DNA of 64,000 nucleotides from Spirosoma linguale DSM 74 (GTDB taxonomy: Bacteria; Bacteroidota; Bacteroidia; Cytophagales; Spirosomataceae), in assembly GCA_000024525.1 (NCBI GenBank), contig CP001769.1:1970001-2034000 (forward strand). Direction: 5' to 3'. Under the pieces are notes generated by a model. That model had not been told where the DNA came from. It saw only the letters and a list, made by a program, of their open reading frames with translations, and ran no database searches. A program made the position numbers and the translations under genes. Within the stretch, counting starts at the first letter, position 1. Every line of letters starts with the position of its first letter. Shown piece by piece: positions 42,079 to 50,703 of the stretch.

Positions 42079-44724
42079 CTAGGTCATGGGTAAATAAACT
42101 GTAAACGTGGCCCCTTCTCCGGGTTGGCTATGGGTGGTTATGAATCCATGATGGTTCTCGATTACTTTCTTGACCACCGCCAGCCCAATACCTGTACCCG
42201 TATATTGACTGCGGCCGTGCAGCCGATGAAAAAGCTCAAAGATACGTTCGCGGTAATGTTCATTGAACCCAATGCCTTCATCCACTATTCTAAGCGCAAC
42301 CCATTGGCCTTGTTCTTGTGTAAATTCAGTTGCAGGTAGTTGATCAGCCGTGAGCAGAATCGCATCCAGGCGTATCTGAGGAGGTTGGTCTGGTTTTGTG
42401 AACTTGAGCGCATTGGTAATCAGATTTTGTATCAGCTGCCTTAGTTGAGTTGCATCGCCCCGTATCGTTGGCAGTTCGGTGATGGTAATATGAGCCTTAG
42501 TTTCCTGAATCCTCATTTCCAGATCGCTAAGTATTTCCTGAGTAATCGTTTGCAGCGACACTGACACAAAAGGTTTCTGCTGGGTTGTCAGGCGGGAGTA
42601 ATCCAGAAGGTTTTTGATAAGGAGCTGCATCCGTAGAACTGCGTTTTGCTGCCGGCGCAGTAAATCCTGACCAGTAGCATCGAGTGCTGTAGCGTGTTGT
42701 GTCAGCAGCATGTCTCCAAACGAATGGATTTTTCGCAACGGCTCCTGCAAGTCATGTGAGGCAACATAAGCAAACTGCTGGAGGTATTCGTTCGAGCGGC
42801 TTAATGCAACGTTTTTGGCTTCCAGTTGCTGTTGATAGACGCGCAGGGGAGTTATATCGGTGGTGATCAGCAACACGCCACCACGGAATGGGCGAATATC
42901 GTACTCGTACGTCAAACCCATCGTTGGGTAATCCACTGACTCGTGAATGGATTGGCCGGTCATTACCACCAGAACGAGTGCACTAAACAAAGCTCGTTCT
43001 TTAACCGCCGGAAAAACCGTCAGCAGGCTCTGGCTCTGCAATTCTTCCTGCGTAAAGTCACGGTTCACAAAGGGGAAAAATAAGCGTATAGTGGCTGGAT
43101 TAGCGAGGTTAATCGCAAAGTCAGCGATCTGCCCGGCATCGTCCCGGTGGGGCTCAAGAACCAGAATACTGGTAGTCGAACTGTTCAATACGCCTTTGAG
43201 TAGATCGGCCTGTCTTTCCTGATCAAGCTGGGCAAGCTTGATGGCGGTTATATCCATCAACGTAACAATAAGCCCATCAAAACAAGGTACTACCGACATG
43301 TCATACCAAACCGTATCCGTGGAGTTCGACCACACAAAACGTTGGGCTTCCCCGGTTCGGGCCACGGCTGCGTACCGTTCGAAAAGGCCATTACTCATCT
43401 GATGGGGAATAAATTCAGACAAGGTCTTGCCTACCAGTCGTTCGGGCAGTTGTTTGAGCGTCTGAGCCAGTGTGGCGTTAATCTTTTCGAGGGAGAAATC
43501 CACAATCGTCCCTGCTGTATTGTAGACGGTCTTTAATAAGGTTATGCCCGTAAGGGAGTTATCCAGCACTGTTTGAAGAACCGTAGCCTGCCGTTGCTGG
43601 TCCAGTTGGGCCTCCTTTCGGTAGGTAATATCAAGTGTTGTCAGAACCAGTCCGTCTCCGTGCTGAACGGCCACACAGTCAAACCAAACACCATGGGTCT
43701 CCAGCGGATGAAACCTCTCAAAATGATCACTTTTTCCTGACTCCACGACAGCTACAAAACGATCGAAAAGACCGTTATCTGCTACACTAGGATACAACTC
43801 CAGGAGCCGTTTACCCGTAATCGATTGACTTGGTCGATAGCGTTGATAAGCATCCAGTTCATTCCCGGTACTAATCTTAAAGTCGACGATACGTCCGGTA
43901 TGGTCTCGAATGGATTCGTAATAACGGATCGACGCAGGCGAGCTCCGCAATACACTTTCTAATAAAGAAGCGGCCTTTTGTCGTTGTGTGACATCCTGAA
44001 AGGAAACCAGCAGGCCATCGCCATACTTAACCACAGATACGTCCAGCCAAATGTCCTGGGGTTGCAAATACACCAGGTCCTGGTGCCGCTGGCCCGTGGT
44101 TACGACGTCTTTGTACCGATAAAAAAGTTCTTCAGCCCGCATGTTGGGATAACGCTGGCTGATGGGTTTAGTCAAAATTGTTTCCTTGGACTGACGTGAA
44201 ATATCTGCCCCCAACTGATTACAGAGTATGGCCTGAAAGTCAACAATAGTTTGGTTGGTATCGCGCAGAGCCTGAAACATAACCAGGCCCGTAGGCATGG
44301 ATTCGATCACTTGTTCCAGTAATTGGCTACGCTCCGGAGGTACCTGAAGCAAGCCAATGGAAAGAATCAGCCGCTGACTGTCAACGTTCAGTAGCTGACA
44401 TTCGTAGATCGTGACGGAACTGGTAGTAAAGAATGAATGCAGTAACTGAAAACGAACAGGAGTGGCCTGATTAAGCGCCTGATCTATGTAGGCACCCAGA
44501 TAGTGGCTAGTAAACGGAGCAGGTAACTGGTCGACAGGCGTGCCAACTAATGGCTTTTTCAGCCCGGAAAGCAGCGATAGGGCACGGGCATTCGCCTGTA
44601 TCACCTGAAACCCCGAAACGGTTGGTTGTTCGGAGGCCAGTACAAGTATGCCATCTTGAGACAACTCGATAAGAGCGGCTGAAAGGCTCATGTCCTGGTG
44701 AGAAATGGCGTTCACAACGTTCAT
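42079..44724 (-). CDS. Multi-PAS sensor histidine kinase
   Basis: 881 residues without membrane helices. About five similar PAS-like units of 120-130 residues follow each other, many with the phrase (D/N)ITxx(K/R) at their ends, e.g. LDITYRKEAQLDQQRQ and MDITAIKLAQLDQERQ, which suggests internal duplication. The kinase core has ASHDLQEPLRKIHSFG (His near residue 660), N box LIQNLITNALKFTKP, VDEGIGF and GTGIGLAVVKKVIENH. An ATP-dependent sensor with no linked response regulator; an MBL-fold hydrolase gene follows. Confidence 0.92.
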   Translation of the reverse strand: MNVVNAISHQDMSLSAALIELSQDGILVLASEQPTVSGFQVIQANARALSLLSGLKKPLVGTPVDQLPAPFTSHYLGAYIDQALNQATPVRFQLLHSFFTTSSVTIYECQLLNVDSQRLILSIGLLQVPPERSQLLEQVIESMPTGLVMFQALRDTNQTIVDFQAILCNQLGADISRQSKETILTKPISQRYPNMRAEELFYRYKDVVTTGQRHQDLVYLQPQDIWLDVSVVKYGDGLLVSFQDVTQRQKAASLLESVLRSSPASIRYYESIRDHTGRIVDFKISTGNELDAYQRYRPSQSITGKRLLELYPSVADNGLFDRFVAVVESGKSDHFERFHPLETHGVWFDCVAVQHGDGLVLTTLDITYRKEAQLDQQRQATVLQTVLDNSLTGITLLKTVYNTAGTIVDFSLEKINATLAQTLKQLPERLVGKTLSEFIPHQMSNGLFERYAAVARTGEAQRFVWSNSTDTVWYDMSVVPCFDGLIVTLMDITAIKLAQLDQERQADLLKGVLNSSTTSILVLEPHRDDAGQIADFAINLANPATIRLFFPFVNRDFTQEELQSQSLLTVFPAVKERALFSALVLVVMTGQSIHESVDYPTMGLTYEYDIRPFRGGVLLITTDITPLRVYQQQLEAKNVALSRSNEYLQQFAYVASHDLQEPLRKIHSFGDMLLTQHATALDATGQDLLRRQQNAVLRMQLLIKNLLDYSRLTTQQKPFVSVSLQTITQEILSDLEMRIQETKAHITITELPTIRGDATQLRQLIQNLITNALKFTKPDQPPQIRLDAILLTADQLPATEFTQEQGQWVALRIVDEGIGFNEHYRERIFELFHRLHGRSQYTGTGIGLAVVKKVIENHHGFITTHSQPGEGATFTVYLPMT

Positions 44725-45364
44725 AAACGTACTTAAACCAACACATGTCTGTTCGCTGGCAATTGCTTACGAATAAACATAGGTGTGCTGGTAAAGACAA
44801 TAGTAAAGTACTTGAGGAGATTATCTTATTTATACAAATCTACATAGTTTTACTTGTAAACGGGCAGGTGCCTGGTTTTCCATATAACTCCATACAACGT
44901 TGTCGGCCCGGTACAATTTTTTTATAAGTTTTTCTGATTATATGGGATGATATTCAGTGACTTACTGGCATAGTTAGTGCAGATGCCGACGAGTAATAGC
45001 TGATCGAAAGCTTTTCCGTAATACGAAATCATACGCCTTTTCCACCACGTTGCTTCATAGCTCAGCACATTTTTGGTATGGACATTCGTACGCGTGATTA
45101 GTAACCAGGCCCATGAGTTGGGCGAGGCAGGTGGATTTTCTGTGCAAGCAGTAGAAAGCGCATAAAAAAAGCGCTCATCTGTTCGATAAGCGATTGACTT
45201 TTAATTTGTTAAGCGACCATGGGGAAGTCTCTTCGCTTTCCCGCATCTACGTTGATCTTCACTAATCGACTCAAAGATACGGCCCCTTCCCATAGTCCCC
45301 GGTTCGTTAGATCAAATGTTAGAAAATAACCAAAAGCGATTGTTTCAGTGGTGTAGTTTTGGGT
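44725..45364. other. Intergenic region without a gene, upstream of the integrase remnant
   Basis: About 640 bases. The part near 44900-44950 is AT-rich and probably carries the kinase promoter. A TAnnTTTG-like box (TAGTTTTG, 45354-45361) abuts the integrase remnant. No complete reading frame with family features, no tRNA and no clear attachment-site repeat was seen. Confidence 0.45.
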
Positions 45365-46185
45365 ATGAGCCACACTTATCATTTTGAACTCAACTCGAAA
45401 CCGGGCAAAGACGGCCGTCATACCGTTCTGCTGCGCATCACGGCTAACCGCAAACATAAACGAATCAAAACCGATATTGCCGTTAAGTCCAGCGAGTTCG
45501 ACCCGAAAGCCGAATGGGGCAAGTGGGTCCGCTCCCGCAACATGGACAACAAAGAGATCAACCAGCGCTTAAAAGAAATCCTTAGTCAGGCGGAGTCGGA
45601 GGGCCGGACACTGGAAAAACGGCCGCTGCCACGCCCCAAACCCTGTCCCACCGCACCGGTCATCCTGAGCCCGTGACCGAGTGGCGGCTGGGTAATTTCA
45701 TCGACCGGCTGGAGTACCAGATGAGCAAAACGGGGGAGTTCATGTCGACCCGGCTCACGCGCAAAGCCCGCGAAATTCTTGATCTCTTTGCCCGCGAGAA
45801 TGCCAGCCCGACCAGTTATATCTTCGGGGCCCTGAGTGATCAGGCGGCCTATGCGCCCTACGTGAGCTACGAGCAGAAAAAGAAGATGCCGAGGGAGTTG
45901 GCCGTGCGGCTCTTCAATGACATATCGTCCGTGCAGACCCAGATCAACGGGGAGCTGAAGATACTGGCTCAAAAAGCGGGCATCGCGGGCAAACTGACCT
46001 TTCACACGGCCCGCCACAGTTTTGCCGATAGGGCCCGCCGGAAAATGAAGGAGAGTAAAAACATTTCCATCGACGATATCCGGCAGGCACTGGGCCATAC
46101 CAAACTCGATACGACCCAGCGTTACCTCAACAGCTTCGATAGGGAAGGACTCGACAGCGCCATGAGTGCTATTTTTGATGAGTAA
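45365..46185 (+). pseudogene. Tyrosine recombinase with internal deletion
   Basis: Two pieces of one integrase. 45365-45676 encodes an arm-type DNA-binding domain (HFELNSKPGKDGRHTVLLRI and AVKSSEFDPKAEWGKWVRSR). 45673-46185, in another frame, encodes the catalytic C-terminus with YQMSKTGEFMSTRLTRKA, the HxxR of HTARHSFADRA, LGHTKLDTTQRY and the nucleophile Tyr. The core-binding domain and the first catalytic Arg region (about 170 residues in relatives) are missing at the junction, where TGA and GTG overlap. The enzyme cannot be active. It marks a former mobile element of the Bacteroides conjugative-transposon integrase type. Confidence 0.85.
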
Positions 46186-47014
46186 GAAGTAGGGCACCTG
46201 CAAGGGCTCTACGGGTGAGACGCCCGGCAGGTGAGAGGGAGGAATGGGATGACTTGTGCCGATTCACGATATCCAGGAGGGAATCGGTGGCTAACCGGCC
46301 ACCCCGCTTGTAGGGAAAGTAGGTGGCGGCAAGGCCAGCCTTCAAATCCACCTGTAGGGCAACCCCCAGCATATTGTTATCACTAAAGGCAAACAGGCCA
46401 TCTTTTTGGCCCAGATAGTCATACCGCTCTTTCAGAAAGGTAGCTGTCTCTTTGGCAAGGTCAGACGTGTTCTGGGGCAGAACACTTACCGAGGCAAGAC
46501 CGGAATTATCGAAGAAGTACAAAACGGTTCTTATTTTATCGGTTTCTCCATAGTAGAGGAGAGCCACACTGCTTTCGGATTGTGGAAACCGGGTTTCCGC
46601 TAATTTGACAGCTGCTTTATTGACCCCCCAGTTGGTAACCAGCGATCCCCAGGTGGTGTAATACGGCTGGACGGTAACCCTGGCCCTGACCACATCGCCC
46701 TGCGTTGTCTTGGGTGTGCCGATTATAATGTTTTCGCCAATGTGTTTGGCCGTGAACAGTCCGGATGGGGAAATAGTCCCGGCGTAGGGTTTGGATACGC
46801 TCCAGGTATAATCCGTGGCCTGTACCCGCACACTGCCCTGATTGAGAACAAACTGATGAGAGCCGTCGTAGTACATCGTCACTTCGGACATGTCGATGGT
46901 CACGGGGGGCTTGGGGTCATTGCTGTTTTTAGAACAGGCAAACAGCAGCCCGAGCAGTAACAGACAGAAGAGGTTCTTCAAGTGGATATGCAGTATAAAT
47001 GAAAAATCGATCAA
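46169..47014 (-). CDS. Hypothetical lipoprotein with Ig-like (BIG2-type) domain
   Basis: 281 residues from the ATG at 47014; a TTG 11 codons in would give the typical lipoprotein start LKNLFCLLLLGLLFAC. The lipobox LLFAC is clear. Residues about 40-110 resemble a bacterial Ig-like group 2 domain (YTWSVSKPYAGTISPSGLF). The rest is unrecognised. The C-terminus (SPAGRLTRRALAGALLLTHQK) overlaps the end of the integrase remnant by 17 bp and looks unusual, so the true end may have been altered by that junction. Confidence 0.65.
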   Translation of the reverse strand: MIDFSFILHIHLKNLFCLLLLGLLFACSKNSNDPKPPVTIDMSEVTMYYDGSHQFVLNQGSVRVQATDYTWSVSKPYAGTISPSGLFTAKHIGENIIIGTPKTTQGDVVRARVTVQPYYTTWGSLVTNWGVNKAAVKLAETRFPQSESSVALLYYGETDKIRTVLYFFDNSGLASVSVLPQNTSDLAKETATFLKERYDYLGQKDGLFAFSDNNMLGVALQVDLKAGLAATYFPYKRGGRLATDSLLDIVNRHKSSHSSLSPAGRLTRRALAGALLLTHQK

Positions 47015-47032
47015 ATATTAATAAATAAAAAA

Positions 47033-47066
47033 AATAGACCGGTTAGGATTTACTAACCGGTCTATT
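47033..47066 (-). terminator. 14-bp terminator hairpin
   Basis: Arms 47033-47046 and 47053-47066 (AATAGACCGGTTAG / CTAACCGGTCTATT) are perfect with a 6-nt loop, followed on the minus strand by a T-run. It ends the broken small gene upstream. Confidence 0.8.
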
Positions 47067-47113
47067 GGCGTTATGAGTGGTTAACTGGATAAAAAAAGGA
47101 ATGGGGGAGCGTC

Positions 47114-47309
47114 TCAGTCCGGCTCCTGTTTCTGCAATACCTGAATCAACTCCTGCTGGGCCTGCACCACGTTACGGGTCATGATCAGCAGTTCGGAGTT
47201 CGGCATCAGTCTGTCTTTCTGGGGGCTGTACGTAGAGGGTCTGCTGGTTGTGGTCACCGTCCTGGCGGAGGGTAACGGTAAAGCGGGGAGGGTGTCCATC
47301 CTTTTTCAT
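47114..47309 (-). pseudogene. Small gene broken by one base in a G5/C5 run
   Basis: From the ATG at 47309 the frame reads MKKDGHPPRFTVTLRQDGD and on to QTLYVQPP, then runs into a stop. Removing one base from the five-G run at 47221-47225 joins it to the second frame, which continues QKDRLMPNSELLIMTRN and VVQAQQELIQVLQKQEPD to the stop at 47114. The fused product would be about 64 residues. Function unknown. Either a recent mutation, a phase-variable run or a sequencing error. Confidence 0.65.
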
Positions 47310-47339
47310 GTGGCTAGCGAATTACTGTACGGTACAATA

Positions 47340-47739
47340 CACTAATTGCATACTCTACATCCGGGTGAAAGACTCCGATGGGGTGGTGGACGTGCTGAAG
47401 CTCAAGAAACCCTTCTCGGTCAACACATCTCTATTCCGGCAAGTAGTATTAGTAAGATTTACCTACACTACCAGGCCACGGGTTCATCGATCAACCTAAT
47501 CCTTCGTTTTCAGAAGTCAGGCCAACAGAAAATAGATGCGCAGCAAGCGAACCGGGAAGTTAGTTTCCAAACAATCAACGATGGCCAGTGGCACACTGCA
47601 GAAATTAACGTAGCTGGTAACGGGCTGGAACAATACGATAGGGTTCTTGAAGTTACTCGATGTCAACCAGCCAGAAGGGGCAAAGTTAAAGATAGCCTGG
47701 TTCAATATCAGCAACGCCGACCCTGAACCGGCCGCGTAA
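47340..47739 (+). pseudogene. Frameshifted remnant of a beta-sandwich protein
   Basis: Three frames must be joined to read one product: LYIRVKDSDGVVDVLKLKKP (bases about 47356-47420), then ISIPASSISKIYLHYQATGS through QWHTAEINVAGNGLEQYDR (about 47422-47640), then FLKLLDVNQPEGAKLKIAWF ending ISNADPEPAA with stop at 47737-47739. The joined text looks like a C-terminal beta-sandwich of the kind found on secreted glycosidases, but the family is uncertain. No start is visible; the 5' part is missing. Confidence 0.65.
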
Positions 47740-47773
47740 GCAGACCGTGGAAGTGCCAACCCAAACAGCCTTC

Positions 47774-48061
47774 TCAAACCAGAGTGGGTTGTTTTGTTGT
47801 GGGGACAACTCGTTTGGAAAACATCTCGCCTTCTCCCGTCAGCAGCCATTGTGAAGAAACCCCGTAGTCGAGAACCAGCCACGTGAGGTAGCACAGTTCG
47901 AACTCCCGCTGAGGCTCCTGGCGGAGCCGGTAGAAATTTCCCTGGTTGAGGCCGTAGCGGGTTACGAACGTATTTCGTCCGCGCATTTGTTTTCGTTTGA
48001 CAAGTTCGTCGATTGCCGCAAAAAAACGTTGGTTGATGGCCTGCGATAAGGGGGCCTGCAT
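47774..48061 (-). CDS. Small HTH-like regulator
   Basis: 95 residues. The segment LVKRKQMRGRNTFVTRYGLN then QGNFYRLRQEP fits a helix-turn-helix of the XRE/lambda-repressor type, and YGVSSQWLLTGEGEMF is the ending common to many Bacteroidota XRE proteins (PEWLLTGEGEM). Such small regulators often belong to mobile elements, consistent with its place between decayed genes and tRNA-Leu. Targets unknown. Confidence 0.65.
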   Translation of the reverse strand: MQAPLSQAINQRFFAAIDELVKRKQMRGRNTFVTRYGLNQGNFYRLRQEPQREFELCYLTWLVLDYGVSSQWLLTGEGEMFSKRVVPTTKQPTLV

Positions 48062-48156
48062 GGGGAAAGGAGCAAATGTTGCAGTAGTGTTGCAGTGAGT
48101 AAATGAAAAATGCGCTGTAACCTGTAGGTAATCAGCGCATTATAACATTCATATAG

Positions 48157-48238
48157 TGACCACGGGGAGACTCGAACTCCCATGCCTTGCAGCACCACCC
48201 CCTCAAGATGGCGTGTCTACCAGTTTCACCACGTGGCC
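48157..48238 (-). tRNA. tRNA-Leu (GAG)
   Basis: 82 nt. Acceptor arms GGCCACG / CGTGGTC pair (one G-U), D-arm GTGAAACTGGTAGACAC, anticodon loop CTTGAGG (anticodon GAG), long variable arm typical of Leu, and T-arm GGGAGTTCGAGTCTCCC. Discriminator A at 48157. CCA is not encoded. Confidence 0.93.
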
Positions 48239-48390
48239 ATTTTCTTGTTCCGGGTGCAAAGATAGCATTCTTATCATCTTTTGTCAACCTCCGATTGGAA
48301 TCTTTTGCTTTTTTTCGCTCCGTATGGCCCAAAAACGGGCAAAAATTCGTACTTTTATCTTTATAAACCACGTTTAAAAGTCCAAGTAGT

Positions 48391-48798
48391 ATGGCACTGG
48401 AATTAGTCGGAAAACTCATAAAAGTTCTGCCTGAAGTATCGGGTCAAAGCCAAAAAGGTCCCTGGAGCAAGCAGGAATTCGTTATCGAAACACTTGATGC
48501 ATCCTATCCAAAAAAAGTTTGCTTAACGGCCTGGGGCGATAAAGTTGCTGATTTGAAACAATACGCCAATGGCGATACGCTGAAAGCTACCTTCAGTGCT
48601 GAGTCACGCGAGTACAACGAACGCTGGTATACAGAGTTACGGGCGTTTCGAATTGAGTTAGCTGAAGGTGACGGCGCGTCGGCTCCTGCACCACGGTCGG
48701 CTCCTGCCCAACAGCCGCGGTCTGCTCAGTCGAGTCAACCTGCTGCTGTGTCGTTCAACTCAGCCTTCGATGAAGAAAGTAACGATCTGCCGTTCTAA
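48391..48798 (+). CDS. DUF3127 protein, OB-fold-like with SSB-like tail
   Basis: 135 residues. The N-terminal 90 residues match DUF3127 (LVGKLIKVLPEVSGQSQKGPW, then QEFVIETLDASYPKKVCLTA and WYTELRAFRIE). A Pro/Ala/Ser-rich linker then ends in the acidic tip EESNDLPF, very close to the DDDIPF tail by which SSB proteins recruit partners. This suggests a nucleic-acid role, though the family function is unproven. A terminator follows. Confidence 0.88.
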   Translation: MALELVGKLIKVLPEVSGQSQKGPWSKQEFVIETLDASYPKKVCLTAWGDKVADLKQYANGDTLKATFSAESREYNERWYTELRAFRIELAEGDGASAPAPRSAPAQQPRSAQSSQPAAVSFNSAFDEESNDLPF

Positions 48799-48811
48799 GC
48801 AGGTTGATAAT

Positions 48812-48840
48812 GAAAAAAGCCGCTAGCAGCGGCTTTTTTC
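48812..48840 (+). terminator. Terminator after the DUF3127 gene
   Basis: Perfect 13-bp stem (GAAAAAAGCCGCT / AGCGGCTTTTTTC) with a 3-nt loop and T-run, 13 bases after the stop codon. Confidence 0.9.
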
Positions 48841-48846
48841 ATTTCG

Positions 48847-48919
48847 TGATTCGGCTGGGATTCGAACCCAGGACCCATACATTAAAAGTGTATTGCTCTA
48901 CCAGCTGAGCTACCAAATC
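48847..48919 (-). tRNA. tRNA-Lys (TTT)
   Basis: 73 nt. Acceptor GATTTGG / CCGAATC, D-arm TAGCTCAGCTGGTAGAGCA, anticodon stem-loop ATACA-CTTTTAA-TGTAT (anticodon TTT), T-arm CTGGGTTCGAATCCCAG, discriminator A at 48847. CCA not encoded. Confidence 0.95.
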
Positions 48920-48973
48920 GGTTGAACGTCCTTCCTTTCAGTGGGTGGTTGTTCTTAATTGTGGTGCAAAACT

Positions 48974-49717
48974 ATGGCCTTATTTCGTTCGTTGCAAGCT
49001 ATTCCTCTTAAAATAAGTCTATTTTTTTGTTTTTTTTCGGGACTCGCTGATGCACAGCTAGTTTCAGTAGACTCCCTCAAACGTGCCGATTCGCTATTTA
49101 TTGCCGGTGATCAGGTAAATGCCGCGCGAATCTATGAAATGGCGCTGGCCGAAGGGCACACGGCTACCGATCCGATGCTGCTGAAACTAGCGAGTGCCTA
49201 CGAACAGCAGAATGATGTCCCCCGGTTACTCTATTATCTGGATGTCTATTTTGAGCGTCACCCCGACGATGTTGTGCTGCGTCGAATGAATGACATTGCC
49301 AGTGCCAACAACCTCAGTGGATACGAAACGGATGACCTGAATTATTTTTATCTCTTTTACCGGAAATACGGTCTTTACTTCCTGCTCTTTCTGCTCATTC
49401 CGGCAGGCTATGTGTTTACGGTACTCATGCTTAAGCTGGTCCGTAAACAACCCGTATTCAGCAGGCAGAAGTGGATTTTCTTCGTCTATCTAATTCTTCT
49501 CCTGATCTTTACAAATCTGCCGGAAGGTATCCAGTCAGGAATAACCAGCCATGACCGGGTCTTTCTCCGGGCAGATCCTTCTGCAGCCGCTCCCATCGTT
49601 GAAGTAATCGGGCGAGGGCACAAGCTCAGCATTCTGGGTACGAAAGATATTTACCTGCGCATACTATGGCATAATAAACTCTATTTCATCCGCCGGGATA
49701 ATGTGTGGATTATTTGA
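48974..49717 (+). CDS. TPR protein with two membrane helices and C-terminal SH3-like domain
   Basis: 247 residues from the ATG at 48974; an upstream TTG is less likely. Signal peptide (about 1-25), a TPR-like pair (RADSLFIAGDQVNAARIYEM and LLKLASAYEQQNDVPRLLYY), two membrane helices (about 120-145 and 160-182) and a C-terminal SH3-type fold (HDRVFLRADPSAAAPIVEVI, LRILWHNKLYFIRRDNVWII). The layout matches the BatE-type TPR/SH3 proteins of Bacteroidota, but no Bat operon is present here. Confidence 0.75.
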   Translation: MALFRSLQAIPLKISLFFCFFSGLADAQLVSVDSLKRADSLFIAGDQVNAARIYEMALAEGHTATDPMLLKLASAYEQQNDVPRLLYYLDVYFERHPDDVVLRRMNDIASANNLSGYETDDLNYFYLFYRKYGLYFLLFLLIPAGYVFTVLMLKLVRKQPVFSRQKWIFFVYLILLLIFTNLPEGIQSGITSHDRVFLRADPSAAAPIVEVIGRGHKLSILGTKDIYLRILWHNKLYFIRRDNVWII

Positions 49718-49722
49718 AAAGT

Positions 49723-49827
49723 AGTTAGGAGCCAGAAGTGAGGAGTTGCTGACGCGAATGAGCTGACGCAAGCGTGTACTTTTGGTTTTTACTGGCGTCA
49801 GCAACTCCTCACTTCTGGCTCCTAACT
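49723..49827. terminator. 33-bp perfect inverted repeat between convergent genes
   Basis: Arms 49723-49755 and 49795-49827 are perfect complements with a 39-nt spacer. The right flank continues with short tandem units (CCTAACT, ACTAACT) that can pair with the left flank as well. It lies between the convergent TPR/SH3 and SDR genes. Confidence 0.75.
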
Positions 49828-49839
49828 CCTAACTACTAA

Positions 49840-50649
49840 CTACTTTTTCAAAGGTGAGTCTTTCTCCTTTGCCAGGGTATTATATACCAGTTTATCCATG
49901 AGTTTAGGTAACCACTTGTTCAGAAACACGGTGAATTTGCCCTGCGAGGTCAGGATGAGTTCGCGCTTTCGGGTTTTTACTGCACGCAAAATGTGATCGG
50001 CACATTCTTCCGCGCTCATCATATTGCTTTCATCCCGCATGGTTTCGCCTTTGGCCTGTCCGTGGGCGTCGAGGGCTGAAAAACGAATATTAGAAGCCGT
50101 AAAACCCGGACATGCGGTCAATACATGAACGTCCGTATGCAGCAATTCGGTCCGTACGGCTTCCAGAAAGCCATTCATCGCAAACTTAGACGCTGAGTAA
50201 CCGCTCCGAACGGGTAGACCCCGATACCCGGCAATCGACGAGATCCCCACGATAGACCCTTTCGTTTGCTGAATGTAGGGCAACGCATAGCGGGTAGCAT
50301 AAACAGTCCCCATGAAATTAATGTCCATCACCTTTTGGATAACGGCCGGGTCTGTGTCAATCAGCATGGAGCGCATACTTATACCTGCATTGTTAATCAG
50401 GATGTCCAGCCGCCCGAAGCGGGCAATCGTTTGGTCGATTAGTTGTTTAACATCGGACTCGATACTGACATCGGCCGTTAATGAAAAGGTGTTGATTCCT
50501 GCCTGACGAAGCTCATCACTTACCAACTGAAGTGCGTCTGCCTTACGGGCGCAAATAACAACAATGGCTCCTTCACGCCCGAAGGCAAAAGCAAGCGCCC
50601 GACCGATACCCGAAGATGCACCGGTAATGAGAACTAGTTTATCTTTCAT
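49840..50649 (-). CDS. Short-chain dehydrogenase/reductase
   Basis: 269 residues. Rossmann start LITGASSGIGRALA, NNAG motif in LINNAGISMRS, catalytic Ser in GISSIAGYRG and YxxxK in YSASKFAMNG, so the full SDR set is present. The C-terminus (LNKWLPKLMDKLVYNTLAKE) is of the DltE/SDR-c type often tied to lipid metabolism. Substrate unknown. Confidence 0.92.
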   Translation of the reverse strand: MKDKLVLITGASSGIGRALAFAFGREGAIVVICARKADALQLVSDELRQAGINTFSLTADVSIESDVKQLIDQTIARFGRLDILINNAGISMRSMLIDTDPAVIQKVMDINFMGTVYATRYALPYIQQTKGSIVGISSIAGYRGLPVRSGYSASKFAMNGFLEAVRTELLHTDVHVLTACPGFTASNIRFSALDAHGQAKGETMRDESNMMSAEECADHILRAVKTRKRELILTSQGKFTVFLNKWLPKLMDKLVYNTLAKEKDSPLKK

Positions 50650-50703
50650 AATTGCAACTGCGAAGATACTGCTTTAGTGACCGGCTATTTACGGTCGGCA
50701 GGA

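Noticed and set aside
42079..44724. Treating the PAS kinase and the 1043-residue kinase as hybrid two-component proteins
   Set aside because: Neither has a receiver domain at its end; both stop at the HATPase.
45209..45457. 82-codon minus-strand frame opposite the integrase remnant
   Set aside because: It overlaps the arm-binding domain antisense and shows no motifs; a shadow frame.
48157..48238. tRNA-Leu as proven attachment site of the decayed element
   Set aside because: No second copy of the tRNA end was found in the stretch, so only proximity supports it.
48391..48798. Calling the DUF3127 protein a single-stranded DNA-binding protein (SSB)
   Set aside because: The acidic tail resembles SSB, but the N-terminal domain is DUF3127 and not the SSB fold signature.
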